From Marinoscillum sp040222955 (GTDB lineage Bacteria; Bacteroidota; Bacteroidia; Cytophagales; Cyclobacteriaceae): DNA of 64,000 bases. The notes beneath the pieces are model-generated. The model was not told the DNA's origin. It made no database searches and was given only the letters and a program-made list of their open reading frames with translations. A program made the position numbers and the translations under genes. This document shows positions 46,301 through 55,096 of the stretch, one piece after another. Each line of letters starts with the position of its first letter. Position 1 is the first letter of the stretch. The stretch is taken from positions 620,001 through 684,000 of the forward strand of contig NZ_JAVKCA010000007.1 in the NCBI RefSeq assembly GCF_040222955.1, given 5' to 3'.

Positions 46301-49300
46301 ACAGTCGGTTCAGTTGGCTGAGCCACAACCGTCACAGTAGCGGTGCTGCTGTTCGCTGAGCTACAGGATCCACTTGTGACCACTGCGCGATAGCTCGTCG
46401 TGGCGGTCAGGTTGGTAGCCGTCTGGCTAGTCGTCGTATTGACTATGTCATTGATGTCAGAAGCAAAGTTGTCCGTCGATGACTGCCATTTGGTGATGCT
46501 GCCAGTGTGGCCACTCAGCGTTAAGGTCGTGCTGTTCGTGCCGCTACATACCGTAGCGCCACCTGAAATACTTCCTCCCACTGAGGCCGGACTTACCGTA
46601 ATCGCATCGGTGTTCCCACTGCTGGCAGTTGTACTACAGCCACTCAGCGTCAGACTGTTGATCGTTAAATTCGTAGTCCCCGCACTCGGCAGACTGCTCG
46701 TCGTGAAGGTGCCGCTGTTTCCACTGCTTACCACCATCGTCGTATTCGTCGCAGACTGGGCATTTGTGCCGGTCAGCGTGTAGTTCACTGTATAGGTGCC
46801 ATTCGGTAAGTTCGTCGCACTTACAGTCACGGTAGAGTTGTTTCCTATACACTCATCACTCGCCGAGGTGCTTAAACCACTCAAATCAGGACTTCCTGTT
46901 ACCGTGATCGTAACAAGGTTGCTTTCATCTTCACAGCTATAACCATTTGCTGTACTTGTAGCCTTCCTCAAATAATATTTGGTGGAGGTTAAACTTCCAG
47001 GAGCGTAAGTGCTGCTAGTAGCTCCGCTAATATTAGTGAAACTAAATCCATCATTACTTACCCTCCACTGATAAGTAACCGCCGTACCCGTGGCATCTGA
47101 AGTAGATGTAAGCAGGGAAGGTGTATCCCCAGAGCAAATTGCCTGATTACTCCCTATTACCCCAGCATCAATCGCAACCACGGTAAGTGTGGCATCATTT
47201 GAATAAAGAGGGATAGCATCATATCCAACCACTTCTACTCTGTAAACATTCGCATTGAGTCCGGTATTGTCCGAAATGTTAAGGTTTGAGCTGGTGACAC
47301 CTGAGTAAATCCCGCCATCAGACAGGTTATCATATGTGGAGCCATTGTAAAGCTGCCACTGATAGCTCTGTACATTGGAAGCACTCACCGAAAACGAAAC
47401 ACTTTCACCTGAGCATTTGGTATCGCTCGCAGGGTGGGTAGCTATGCTCGCCGCAGCACCGGCATCATAAATGGTAATCGAAATATTGTATAGACTCTCA
47501 CATGCTGTAGCGCCAGTAATGGTGAGCTGCGCAGTATAGGTTCCACTGGCAGCAGCAGCCGGTACTGTTACCACGATTGGTGATGAAGGAAGTGTGGTAG
47601 ATGAAACATCTGCGAATCCTTGATTTTCAGCTGCAATAGGAAAAGCGATCGAATAGTCTGATGGTGAGTTTTGCGGGTTGGTATAAGTAAAACTCGCTGT
47701 AGTAGAGCCGCTTACCACATCCACATTGGTAGATGTGAGGTCAATGGTTGGTGAAGGAAGCTGATTGTCAAAATCAACGCTATTTGATGAAATCACGTAA
47801 CAACTTGCATTAAGAAGCTTAAAAGCCTTCACATACACTTCAAGCAAATTGGAAGTAAGCGCATTGGTGTATAAAGTCATAGACGACCCTGTACCAATAG
47901 ACTGCTGGCCAATGGAGGCTCCAGTATTATCCACCATTTCATAGATAACCAGGGATTCGGATGTAGATAAGGTGAGCTCCCCCTGACTACCATAACAGTA
48001 AGAAAGATTGGTATCCGAAAAGCTGGGGGTAGCCGGCGTACTACACACAACCTCCACGGCAGCACTCGGTGAACTTTCGCAACTCGACCCTGAAGTAGCT
48101 GTAACAGTCACTTGAGCACCAGCATACAGGCTGTAAGTTTCTATGCCAGTGATAGTCCATTGTCCTGGTGTACCTGTACCAACTGTTGCAGTCTTGCCTG
48201 AAATTTCTGCATCATCCACATAAAGTTTGATCACATCACCATCCACTCCGGTGCCGGAAATAGAAGTAGATCCTTCGACGATGGGATCAGTGGTAATTGC
48301 TACCGCGTTAGTATTAACCGCCAAAACCGTTACCGGATCAGAGTCTCCACTGGTCAAACTGGCAATGGTGGCTCTAGCTGTGATCACATCACCAGCAGCA
48401 AAACTCCCACTCGCTGACCAGGCGCCTGAAGAAACCGTAACCGCACTCCCATGAGAAACACTATTTTTAAACAGTTGAATACTTGTGCCATCTGCATCCA
48501 CTGATGACCCTGTAATGGTCAATGTTTGAGTTCCCGTTACACAGTAGCTTCCAGAAATCGTGGGTTTGTTGGGGGTTACAGGGTCGGCCTGAACAACTTT
48601 TGCGGCCGAAGTGGCTGGACAGGAAGTAGCAGTATTCACAGCCACAACCGTTAGGGACTGACTGGCTGAAAGACCTGAAACCGTAAGGTTCTGAGCACTC
48701 CCCGTACCTGTGGCAGTGAAGTTACTAGCCACTCCGTTAATCCAAAGTCTGAGCGATGCACCACTCGCTCCGGTAATAGAAATCGTTGTGGTAGACTCAT
48801 AAATGGTGGCAGTATTGATGGTGGGTGTGGTGGAGGCTGTACAATTATTATTTTGTACTGCGGATGGAAGTGAATTACATCCTGACAAACTAATCACCAC
48901 ATAATAGGCACCATCAGGAACTTTAGTACCCCCTGTGCCATGTGTGTAAGTAAACGTTGTTCCGCTGGCTGAGAACGGATTGCTCGTAATTCCACCAGTC
49001 AACAAAGTGCCATCCGCTTTATATATGTACACATCGTGTGTTCCAGTCACCTTCGTTCCTGTTAATACCTTGTCGCCATTTCCTATGGCAGTCAACGTGG
49101 GAGTACCTGGAGGCGTACAGGAAGTAATTACTGTTTTGGAACTACAGTTCGCAATAGAAGCCCCCTCTCCGGGACCGGTGGCTGTAGCGGTAATAACATC
49201 ACCAGCAACAAGTCCGGAAACTCCGCTCAAACTCCATGAGGCATTATCTACACTGGTGATAACCGGAGCCCCAAGAGATGCACCGTTCTTATAGACCTGA

Positions 49301-50268
49301 ATGCTGGTTCCGGCCAGTTCGGTGGTCGTTCCGTTAATGGAAGTAGAACTGACGGTAACAGGACCAGTCAACGTAGGGCAGTCTGATCGATCTTTGGGTG
49401 TTACACCATTTTGAATATCATCTGCTGATGTTGGGGTATAGTTATCAATAATATCCAACAAACAGCCAAACAGGCTGCCACATGCGGAATCATCCACCCC
49501 ACCAAGATCCGAAGTAGCATTGTTACAGAGCGCTGGCGATGGGTTCATTTGGGTGATAATGATCATCCGCAAGGGCGTGCTTGACGTAATACCTAGTCCT
49601 AGTCCTTCTAAATCCGAAAACGGAACATAAAAATCATAAAAGGAGTTACGAGTCCCGGTAATTGTAGAAAGTGTAAAAGATTTTTGATAGTTGGTATGAC
49701 CTGTATGAGAAACCGCAGCCGCCCCAGGACAGCCTCCATCAACATTATAAACATAAACTCCAAAATTTGTCTGTAAGTTGATCTCTACCTCGAAACCAGG
49801 GTTACTCGTCGTAGCAGTTGGGTCAGCATTCGGACCAGTAAAACCGAATTTTTGATCGGTATCGATCAGGATACTATAGCCCTTTGAATTGGGAGCTGAG
49901 CTTCCTATTCGCAGCCTAAACATTAGATTATTACTCGCATCCAGGTAATACTGGGCTGGATCTTCCACACCACTGTCCACAAAATCTGAAAACCCTCCCG
50001 AAGGACCTTTTGTCAAATCCGCAACAGGCTCAGCACCCGGAAAAATCATTTTTTGATAGGGTATTTCGCTTTCGGTCTGATCACTGTAAACAAATCCCTT
50101 AGATGGGGCATTGATATTGACTGAAACAAAACCATCGCCATCCGGGTCCAGCACGGTATTACCTGGTGATGAGGCTGGATCATAAATAAGACCGGGAGTT
50201 TGGGCGTGCAGCTGAGCCATCAACCCAAATGAAAATAAAACAGCTAGAACTAAGATTTTGGATTGCAT
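40375..50268 (-). CDS. Giant SprB-like adhesin: Ig-like, SprB, TSP3 repeats and gliding-type CTD
   Basis: The 3297-residue protein has a signal peptide (LVLAVLFSFGLMAQLHAQ) and a beta-rich N-terminal domain to about residue 270. Many Ig-like and adhesion-type domains follow, including three nearly identical ~98-residue Ig-like repeats near 1398-1696 (TNDTTPTITGTATVGAGETL). Ten SprB-type repeats of about 91 residues lie near 1780-2690, each with CxxxDGxIxLxGL and a second Cys in xGCxSN that may form a disulfide. An Asp-rich TSP3 calcium-binding stalk lies near 2693-3196 (DTDGDGTPDYLDTDDDGDGI). It ends in a type B gliding-motility C-terminal domain (NYPNNTVQIFNRWGNKVFE). Known SprB is the moving gliding adhesin exported by the type IX system with SprF, so a role in gliding or attachment is likely. 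It follows the OmpA-family gene by 189 bp. Confidence 0.92.
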   Translation of the reverse strand: MQSKILVLAVLFSFGLMAQLHAQTPGLIYDPASSPGNTVLDPDGDGFVSVNINAPSKGFVYSDQTESEIPYQKMIFPGAEPVADLTKGPSGGFSDFVDSGVEDPAQYYLDASNNLMFRLRIGSSAPNSKGYSILIDTDQKFGFTGPNADPTATTSNPGFEVEINLQTNFGVYVYNVDGGCPGAAAVSHTGHTNYQKSFTLSTITGTRNSFYDFYVPFSDLEGLGLGITSSTPLRMIIITQMNPSPALCNNATSDLGGVDDSACGSLFGCLLDIIDNYTPTSADDIQNGVTPKDRSDCPTLTGPVTVSSTSINGTTTELAGTSIQVYKNGASLGAPVITSVDNASWSLSGVSGLVAGDVITATATGPGEGASIANCSSKTVITSCTPPGTPTLTAIGNGDKVLTGTKVTGTHDVYIYKADGTLLTGGITSNPFSASGTTFTYTHGTGGTKVPDGAYYVVISLSGCNSLPSAVQNNNCTASTTPTINTATIYESTTTISITGASGASLRLWINGVASNFTATGTGSAQNLTVSGLSASQSLTVVAVNTATSCPATSAAKVVQADPVTPNKPTISGSYCVTGTQTLTITGSSVDADGTSIQLFKNSVSHGSAVTVSSGAWSASGSFAAGDVITARATIASLTSGDSDPVTVLAVNTNAVAITTDPIVEGSTSISGTGVDGDVIKLYVDDAEISGKTATVGTGTPGQWTITGIETYSLYAGAQVTVTATSGSSCESSPSAAVEVVCSTPATPSFSDTNLSYCYGSQGELTLSTSESLVIYEMVDNTGASIGQQSIGTGSSMTLYTNALTSNLLEVYVKAFKLLNASCYVISSNSVDFDNQLPSPTIDLTSTNVDVVSGSTTASFTYTNPQNSPSDYSIAFPIAAENQGFADVSSTTLPSSPIVVTVPAAAASGTYTAQLTITGATACESLYNISITIYDAGAAASIATHPASDTKCSGESVSFSVSASNVQSYQWQLYNGSTYDNLSDGGIYSGVTSSNLNISDNTGLNANVYRVEVVGYDAIPLYSNDATLTVVAIDAGVIGSNQAICSGDTPSLLTSTSDATGTAVTYQWRVSNDGFSFTNISGATSSTYAPGSLTSTKYYLRKATSTANGYSCEDESNLVTITVTGSPDLSGLSTSASDECIGNNSTVTVSATNLPNGTYTVNYTLTGTNAQSATNTTMVVSSGNSGTFTTSSLPSAGTTNLTINSLTLSGCSTTASSGNTDAITVSPASVGGSISGGATVCSGTNSTTLTLSGHTGSITKWQSSTDNFASDINDIVNTTTSQTATNLTATTSYRAVVTSGSCSSANSSTATVTVVAQPTEPTVNSQVTNNTEPIISGNADSGNSITVVVGGATYVTVANASGNWSIDTASPNSGSFSPNTNGVNEVVVGASNGSCSRSDATTNELTIDTTAPSTVPTVVSQTTNDTTPTITGTATVGAGETLTVTVDGVTYTAGDGNLTLTGTSWSLTIPGGNAITTEGAYAVTATVTDAAGNSTSDATTNELTIDTTAPATAPTVTALTTNDTTPTISGTATVGAGETLTVTVDGVTYTAGDGNLTLTGTSWSLTIPGGNAITTEGAYAVTATVTDAAGNSTSDATTNELTIDTTAPSTVPTVVSQTTNDTTPTITGTATVGAGETLTVTVDGVTYTAGDGNLVDNGDGTWSLTIPAGDALAENTYSVTATVTDAAGNSTSDSTTGELIVNTSILAPTGESSQSFCTADNPTIANLVVTGSNIKWYSNPTGGSPLSEATSLVSGTKYYASQTEDGAESSERLEVTVTVNTTPTIALDSSNDPGTCSGTDGSLLLSFTNVPDGIYTLTYRDGSASDQTFDNVSVVSNAATIGNIEAGVYNDIAISVNGCTSLEDVDVTMSAPSPETISKGTTSDPSNCDVLNGSIQLIGLSANSSYTVNYTVNSVDISTTISSNASGTLLIRELGAGEYRNIFVVSQSNECQSNELSGSIVLEEPAVSTISVLSSTNPSACSTSDGVIILDGLLNSARYTVSYLYNGRIISGSMLAVSGRIEIENLSVGYYSNFKVKISGCESNTISESVVLTDPASPEINLNSVNSTSSCNASDGVIKIGGLIPGSKYTYEYTYVGRILRSTQSITASGAGIVEISGLSAGIYQFISLTNESSGCQSNTIESAEIEDTGAPEIAFGTTSDPTICDGADGFIRLTGLSANREYGVSFLADDLNVSTTITSNGSGVIEITGLRSGTYKDFTVNRVGCVSNQLSAVIDLDEPVTPVISVTDFANPSICGEADGWISLGGTIPDGSYNVQYDFNGSIISSVIVSSSGVLLINNLSAGSYQNFSIELSGCSSNIVRSPISLNDPGSPEISFNSQLNPTSCASFDGFIKLSGLTPSVSYNYAYFKNGVEVTSDSPLLADAAGVIEISNLTSGSYSNLSVSESESNCRSNTIETIALNPPDISIWAYVHPTTCNGTDGKIEIEGLTPGVSYTLSYRINSGAEINDNIVADSWGNYALEDLSAGDYSDITVEIDGCISNALSVDLNSPDNAVIALENVTVPLSCEADNGSIKLTGLEVSTDYELHYTSNSQKDTLYVRSDGSGYILISNLAPGEYTSIYVISKECQSNTLSSVIVGQAPEMVIVSVNAVNPTTCGGMDGNLALTFQDIPDGSYSITYSDENLNEKVFSGVSILSGSANISGLTAGSYNDLRVIVGSCKSTGDIDASLSDLQFCDTDGDGVSDAEEDIDGDGDPDNDDTDGDGTPDYLDTDDDGDGILTEDEDTDGDGDPTNDDCDTDGTPNYLDSDPCDTDGDGLDDSKEDTDGDGNPYNDDCDGDGTPNFQDPDVCDDGTDTDGDGVTDVEEDLDGDGDPDNDDTDGDGTPDYLDTDDDGDGILTEDEDIDGDGDPTNDDCDADGTPNYLDSDPCDTDGDGLDDSEEDTDGDGNPYNDDCDGDGTPNFQDPDVCDDGTDTDGDGVTDAEEDIDGDGDPDNDDSDGDGTPDYLDTDDDGDGILTEDEDTDGDGDPTNDDCDADGTPNYLDSDPCDTDGDGLNDTEEDTDGDGNPYNDDCDGDGTPNFQDGDSCDTDGDGILDEDEDTDGDGDPTNDDCDADGTPNYLDSDPCDTDGDGLNDNEEDTNGDGNPYNDDCDGDGTPNFQDDDSCDTDGDGVLDSDEDVNGDGDPTNDDSDGDGTPDYLDTDDDGDGIDTKDEDTNDDGDPRNDDCDDDGAPNYLDTDQCAKVEPRKGFTPDGDGINDFFYIKDIENYPNNTVQIFNRWGNKVFEIRGYDNQNNVWASEVNAGLRIGTGNNVPSGTYYYLIQLGDGSDAISGFVVVNR
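40680..42190 (-). repeat. TSP3-coding tandem repeats, period about 354 bp
   Basis: Long stretches recur with a 354-bp (118-codon) period, for example the segment around 41471 and again around 41825. They encode Asp-rich calcium-binding TSP3 motifs. Copies are nearly identical at DNA level, indicating recent duplication or conversion. Confidence 0.85.
45182..46075 (-). repeat. Three near-identical 294-bp Ig-like repeats
   Basis: The marker AGTCGTGTCAATCG recurs at 45451, 45745 and 46039, giving an exact 294-bp period (98 codons). The copies encode Ig-like domains and differ at few bases, so they are prone to copy-number change or assembly collapse. Confidence 0.9.
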
Positions 50269-50294
50269 GGTACAGTTTGATTTGGAGACGCACG

Positions 50295-50302
50295 CAAACC
50301 TA
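50295..50302 (-). promoter_or_regulatory. Possible promoter box of the adhesin gene
   Basis: TAGGTTTG on the minus strand is an exact TAnnTTTG match 26 bp before the ATG at 50268. No clear TTTG lies about 20 bp upstream, so the call is weak. Confidence 0.3.
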
Positions 50303-50457
50303 CCTATACTTTGGCTTGGGGATGAATCTTTTCGGTGATCAATTGAATAAACCAGACGAAATTGATCCTTGGAGCGCTAAAGGAAAATCTCGTATAGCCG
50401 GTTAACTTTTACATGTGTTATACTAGTAAATAATAAAAGCCCATCAAATAATGAAAA

Positions 50458-52599
50458 TTACATCGCCAAAATAACGAGCTCGGTTCTTCTATTCTCTTGA
50501 TGTTCATCCGCAGAACAATTGACCCCATTTGTGCAACGATTAACTGGCTTGGATTCCCCATAACCCTTTGGAGTAATTCGTTTTTTATCTATCCCCTGAT
50601 CTATGAGGTATTGAGTGGCTGAATCTGCCCGCTGCTGAGAGAGGCGCAAATTATAAGCATCTGTTCCACGCGAGTCAGTATGCGAACTAAGTTCAATATT
50701 AATGTGTGGATTATCTGTCATAAAGGCCACTACCTTATCCAGCTCTTTCTCCGATTCCACCCTTAAGCGTGCACTGTTCACATCATAATAAATATGATCT
50801 AGTCGGATACTCTCGCCAATGACCACTTTCTTTAAGCGCACTAAGTGCTGTCCGTTCCCTGCAAAGTCATCAGGTATCTGAAAAGTATCTCTTTTAGAAT
50901 AGAATCCATCAGCCGCGGCAAACAGTTCGTAAGTTTTGCCGGGAACCACTCCATAGAGAAGGTCCTCCCCAGGCAAAGGCTGAAGGGGCTTCTGTGCGGC
51001 AATGAGTCGAAGGTAATGAACCGCACCTGCTATTACTTGGTCAGATTCATCCAGAATTATCATCTCCAGATCCGGTACAAAAAGATATAAATCCATCTTT
51101 TGCATACCCACAAAGTCGGCACCAATATCTACCTTGAGGCTATCCTGTATCAGATACCCACCTTTCCTTGCGTAGACTGTCAATTGCCCTGAATAAGTAG
51201 AATTGGCCTCAAATGAATTGGATGCACCCGTACTGAAGATGTCCAGTACACGCCCCAATGAGTCCAGAAAGACCACTTCCGCTTCTTCTATTGGTGCATC
51301 ACTATAAAGATCTTTGACATCTCCAGATAAGGCGTAAAATTTAGCATCAAACCTATAGATATCGTCATTGCCCGAGCGATCTGATGAAAAGTACCCGCTC
51401 CTCTGGGATTCACCCGTGATCAAGCCAAAATCATCCTGGCTGCTATTGATGGGAGCGCCTATATTCACTGGCTCTCCCGAATCCGCCCAGGGGCTGGTGA
51501 AAAACAAATCCAACCCACCCAGGCCGGGCCAGAAATCACTCGCGAAATAGAGTTTTTGTCCCTGCCAAAATGGGAACATCTCATTTCCTTCGGTATTTAT
51601 CCTGTCGCCAAAGTTTGCAGGCACTGACCAGCCACCTTCCCGGGCCACGCAGAAGTAAAGATCCGTGCCACCGAAACCGCCGGGCATATCGGAAGCAAAA
51701 ATGAGCGTATCTCCAGCCATATTGATGGTAGGATGGCCAAAAGAGTAGCTTGGTATATTCTGTTCAAAGGGACTCACGTCCGACCACTTGCCGTCCTTGG
51801 ACCGGGTAGCGAAGTAGAGTTGCAATTTTGAAATTCCATCTTCCTGTCGGCCCAATTTATTCTTGATCAAATGGTTTCTTGTAAAGACAATCTTCTGGCC
51901 CTTATCATAGAGCTGACCAGGTCCTTCATGATAGGCGCTGTTTAATCCGGAAATGGGCGTGACATCAGTCGCACTATCAGGACTGAAGCTGTAGAAATTT
52001 AGAAATTCAGTACCGTCCCAGCTAAAGCTGGAAATCACCCATTTGTTCTTCTGCCTGGCTGACAAAAAAGCGATCTGATCGCCATAGTACATGGGCCCAA
52101 AATCACTGCTTGGGCTATTGACCTCCAGGGAGGTAACTTCATAAAATTTACTCGTCGCAAAAAACTCATCCAGTCTGGATAAAGACTCAGCCCTAAAATC
52201 CTTTGCTTTTCCAGCGTTCAACTTTATCAATACATCAGCTGTCTCATCATATTTTGTGTTTTTACTCAACTGCTGGGCCAGTGCATAATAAATATCATCA
52301 GACTGCACACTGTCAGACTGTATCAATTTCGTGAGCCATCGCTCTGCCTCTATCGAATTATTCAGCTTCAGATAGCATTTTGCGATCTGACCAATGACAT
52401 CCACCTGTGTAGAATCCTGCACGTATGATTCCATGTACAAGTCTTTGGCTTTGGAATAACTAAACTTGTCAAATTCTACCTCCGCCCTCTTGTTCAGATT
52501 AAGAATCGGTAGATTTTGCGCCTGAGCAAAATAATTGAGGGTTAATAAAACAAGCATGAATAATAATCTGCCGGTTCTCTGATTGGATTTTGAACTCAT
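50458..52599 (-). CDS. OmpA-family outer-membrane protein with TPR and WD40-like repeats
   Basis: The 713-residue protein has a signal peptide (LLFMLVLLTLNYFAQAQN), TPR-like helices to about 135 (KAKDLYMESYVQDSTQVDV), and a PD40/WD40-like propeller near 150-410 (SFGHPTINMAGDTLIFASD, GGTDLYFCVAREGGWSVP). A carboxypeptidase-like regulatory domain follows, then a C-terminal OmpA domain (IELSSHTDSRGTDAYNLRLS, DEHQENRRTELVIL) that binds peptidoglycan. This is the layout of PorE-like proteins linked to type IX secretion and gliding. It is upstream of the SprB-like adhesin, probably in the same unit, and may help anchor or export it. Confidence 0.92.
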   Translation of the reverse strand: MSSKSNQRTGRLLFMLVLLTLNYFAQAQNLPILNLNKRAEVEFDKFSYSKAKDLYMESYVQDSTQVDVIGQIAKCYLKLNNSIEAERWLTKLIQSDSVQSDDIYYALAQQLSKNTKYDETADVLIKLNAGKAKDFRAESLSRLDEFFATSKFYEVTSLEVNSPSSDFGPMYYGDQIAFLSARQKNKWVISSFSWDGTEFLNFYSFSPDSATDVTPISGLNSAYHEGPGQLYDKGQKIVFTRNHLIKNKLGRQEDGISKLQLYFATRSKDGKWSDVSPFEQNIPSYSFGHPTINMAGDTLIFASDMPGGFGGTDLYFCVAREGGWSVPANFGDRINTEGNEMFPFWQGQKLYFASDFWPGLGGLDLFFTSPWADSGEPVNIGAPINSSQDDFGLITGESQRSGYFSSDRSGNDDIYRFDAKFYALSGDVKDLYSDAPIEEAEVVFLDSLGRVLDIFSTGASNSFEANSTYSGQLTVYARKGGYLIQDSLKVDIGADFVGMQKMDLYLFVPDLEMIILDESDQVIAGAVHYLRLIAAQKPLQPLPGEDLLYGVVPGKTYELFAAADGFYSKRDTFQIPDDFAGNGQHLVRLKKVVIGESIRLDHIYYDVNSARLRVESEKELDKVVAFMTDNPHINIELSSHTDSRGTDAYNLRLSQQRADSATQYLIDQGIDKKRITPKGYGESKPVNRCTNGVNCSADEHQENRRTELVILAM

Positions 52600-52648
52600 T
52601 TCTGAAAGCTATGATTTTATTGCTACGATTAAAAATTAGGGAAACCGT

Positions 52649-53032
52649 TTAGTCATTTTCCGGTCCCCGAAGAATTTTTTCCATTTTCCTCCCCTTTGCC
52701 AACTCATCCACCAGCTTGTCTAAATAGCGCACCTGTTGCGTTAAGGGATTTTCTATTTCCTCCACCCGATAGCCACAAATTACTCCCGTAATGAGATGAA
52801 CATTCGGATTAAGCGTGGCGGTCTTAAAAAATGTTTCAAAGGTTACCTTATCCCGAATGAGCGCCTTCAGTGTTTCTTCTTCGTAGCCAGTTAACCATTC
52901 GATTACCTGATGCAATTCTTCTACGGTTCTGCCCTTTTTCTCCACCTTGGTGACGTAATGCGGGTAAACCGAGGCGAAGGTCATTTTTGCGATCCGCTCA
53001 TCATGATGTGCTGTGTTGGTCAATTGTCCCAT
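52649..53032 (-). CDS. DUF2200 family protein
   Basis: The 127-residue protein matches the DUF2200 family along its length: FASVYPHYVTKVEKKGRT, EVIEWLTGYEEETL-like central part and NPNVHLITGVICGYRVEEIE, ending in RYLDKLVDELAKGRKMEKIL. No signal peptide or membrane segment is visible, so it is a small cytoplasmic protein. The function of the family is unknown. It lies alone between the OmpA-family gene (49 bp downstream) and the TRAP operon, and has no obvious link with either. Confidence 0.9.
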   Translation of the reverse strand: MGQLTNTAHHDERIAKMTFASVYPHYVTKVEKKGRTVEELHQVIEWLTGYEEETLKALIRDKVTFETFFKTATLNPNVHLITGVICGYRVEEIENPLTQQVRYLDKLVDELAKGRKMEKILRGPEND

Positions 53033-53289
53033 TCTTTTTTAAAGTTTAAGTTCATTTTCGGTTGCCATCGTTGCACCTGAACATCGATAAAATATACTAA
53101 AAAGTGACTTACCATTCATAATCTCCCTCTGCCTGAACAGTATTGGCCAATAGGACTCATCAGTTGAAAAAATATCAGCACGCTTTTCATTTTGCACTGG
53201 TTGAATTTTGCCACAAGTTAGCTTTATAAAAGAGGGTACCCGGTATTAATCGATGAGCGGGGTAATATATCGGGTGAGATCAAAAAAAA
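53033..53289. other. Intergenic region with no recognised gene
   Basis: About 310 bp separate the DUF2200 gene from the TRAP permease gene. It should hold the DUF2200 promoter, but no clear TAnnTTTG box was found. The only clear element in the gap is the terminator at 53290-53313. Confidence 0.6.
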
Positions 53290-53314
53290 ATACCGATGGT
53301 GCACCATCGGTATT
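53282..53314 (-). terminator. Terminator of the TRAP/uronate operon
   Basis: A perfect 24-bp palindrome (ATACCGATGGTG and its complement, 53290-53313) is followed on the minus strand by a run of T. It lies 30 bp after the stop of the large TRAP permease gene. Confidence 0.88.
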
Positions 53315-53343
53315 GATATTCATTGAAATGTAAGATACTTATA

Positions 53344-54639
53344 TCAAAGGTCAAACACGCCCGGGAGCCAAAGACTCAGCTCTGGGATGTAGGTCACCAG
53401 CATCAGCACAAGGATCATCACTGCAAACAATGGAATAAGTGGTTTCAGTACCTTTTGGAGGCTCACTCCGGCCACACTGCACCCTACAAACAATACGGAG
53501 CCCACAGGTGGTGTACATAGCCCGATACAAAGGTTAAGCACCATCACTATCCCGAAGTGAATGGGATCCATACCCAGGGCCGTCACCACGGGCAGGAAGA
53601 TGGGGGTAAAAATGAGCACAGCAGGTGTCATGTCCATGAAAACGCCTACAAAAAGTAAAATCAAATTGATAATCAGCAGGATCACTATGGGGTTATCACT
53701 TAGGGTCACCAGGAAGTTACTCACCTCCTGAGGAATGTTCTCATAAGCCATCACCCAGGACATCCCCATCGAGGTACCTATCAATAACATGATAATGGCT
53801 GTGGTCTTTACTGTATCCAGAAGTACGGAAGGAAGTTCAGCCACTTTCAGTTCTTTGTAGATAAAGGTCAAAACAATGGTGTACAGCACGGCAATGGCAG
53901 AAGCCTCAGTGGCCGTAAAAAAACCAGCAACGATACCTCCGATCACGATAACCAGCAAGAACAAACTCGGAATAGCGTCGAGCAATTTTCTGGCTCCGGC
54001 CTTAATTCCGACCCATTCTCCGGTTTTATATCTTCTTTTGAAGGCAATAGCTCCTGAAACCATCATCAGGCCCACGCCCAGAATGATACCAGGTACGTAG
54101 CCTGCCAAAAACAAAGCCGCAATACTCACCCCACCACTGGCCAGAGAGTACACGATCAGAATATTACTTGGCGGGATCACCAACCCAATGGTGGCACTGG
54201 TGAGGTTCACCGCTGCACCAAAACCTTTATCGTAACCCTCTTTTTCCATCCTGGGTGTCATAAATCCCCCGATGGCCGAGGCTGCCGCAGCAGCTGACCC
54301 GGAAATGGCCCCAAAGAACATACAGGCGATGATGTTAACAAACGCCAATCCTCCGGGGAGACTGCCCACCAGCACTTTGGCGAAATCTACCAGCCTTCTG
54401 GCTATCCCGCCCCGGTTCATTAGCTGTCCTGAAAGGATGAAAAACGGGATGGCAAGGAGCGCAAAGCTGTCAAGTCCCGTAGCCATACGCTGTGCGATGG
54501 TGGTGAGCGCAGGCATGGCGGGTATACTCACCATCAGGGTAAGGGCTGTGGACAGCCCGATACTCACAGCGATGGGCACACCTATGGCCAACAACAATAA
54601 AAAGCTTGCTACAAGTAGTAAAATCTCAGTTACTGCCAT
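53344..54639 (-). CDS. dctM: TRAP transporter large permease (DctM)
   Basis: The 431-residue protein is very hydrophobic with about 12-13 membrane helices and DctM signatures (IPFFILSGQLMNRGGIARRL, FFGAISGSAAAAASAIGG, LTSATIGLVIPPSNILIVYS). It forms the channel of a sodium-driven TRAP transporter in the inner membrane. It overlaps the small permease gene by 14 bp and is the last gene of the uronate operon, just before the terminator. The genes with it point to a sugar acid such as galacturonate, glucuronate or an unsaturated uronate as substrate. That is inference from context. Confidence 0.95.
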   Translation of the reverse strand: MAVTEILLLVASFLLLLAIGVPIAVSIGLSTALTLMVSIPAMPALTTIAQRMATGLDSFALLAIPFFILSGQLMNRGGIARRLVDFAKVLVGSLPGGLAFVNIIACMFFGAISGSAAAAASAIGGFMTPRMEKEGYDKGFGAAVNLTSATIGLVIPPSNILIVYSLASGGVSIAALFLAGYVPGIILGVGLMMVSGAIAFKRRYKTGEWVGIKAGARKLLDAIPSLFLLVIVIGGIVAGFFTATEASAIAVLYTIVLTFIYKELKVAELPSVLLDTVKTTAIIMLLIGTSMGMSWVMAYENIPQEVSNFLVTLSDNPIVILLIINLILLFVGVFMDMTPAVLIFTPIFLPVVTALGMDPIHFGIVMVLNLCIGLCTPPVGSVLFVGCSVAGVSLQKVLKPLIPLFAVMILVLMLVTYIPELSLWLPGVFDL

Positions 54640-55096
54640 TGGATTCTGTGAATATGAGGTAATAAATACTATAATAAATCATTAAAATTCCACTCAGTGG
54701 GACTGCCAGGTAAACATAGCCCATGGGTAGCTGCAAAGCCGACGAAAGCTGCTCCAACTCCAATGTGACATAGACCAGATTACTCCCACCTATGATCATG
54801 ACAAGCAGCGCAAAGAGCGCCACAGAAAAATGAATAAACCGCATCACCCAAAGGAACCTGGCTCCCTCCAGGGACTTTGGAAGTATGTCTATGGCCATAT
54901 GCAGTCCCTGCCCGGTGGCATAGCCTGAGCCAATGAGCCCTACCCATATCAGGAGGAACCCGGCCAGCTCATCGGTAAAGCCACTGGGCGAGTTGAGTAA
55001 AAACCTGGAAGCTACCTGCCACAGCACATTGAGCACCATAATGGCCATCAGGAGAACCAATATTTTCTCCAAAATCTTGTCTATCTTATTTTTCAT
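54626..55096 (-). CDS. dctQ: TRAP transporter small permease (DctQ)
   Basis: The 156-residue protein has four membrane helices and the DctQ pattern (RFLLNSPSGFTDELAGFLLI, WVGLIGSGYATGQGLHMAID). It is the small membrane subunit that partners DctM in the inner membrane. It overlaps DctM by 14 bp and the solute-binding protein gene by 11 bp, which indicates coupled translation of the three transporter genes. Confidence 0.93.
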   Translation of the reverse strand: MKNKIDKILEKILVLLMAIMVLNVLWQVASRFLLNSPSGFTDELAGFLLIWVGLIGSGYATGQGLHMAIDILPKSLEGARFLWVMRFIHFSVALFALLVMIIGGSNLVYVTLELEQLSSALQLPMGYVYLAVPLSGILMIYYSIYYLIFTESNGSN

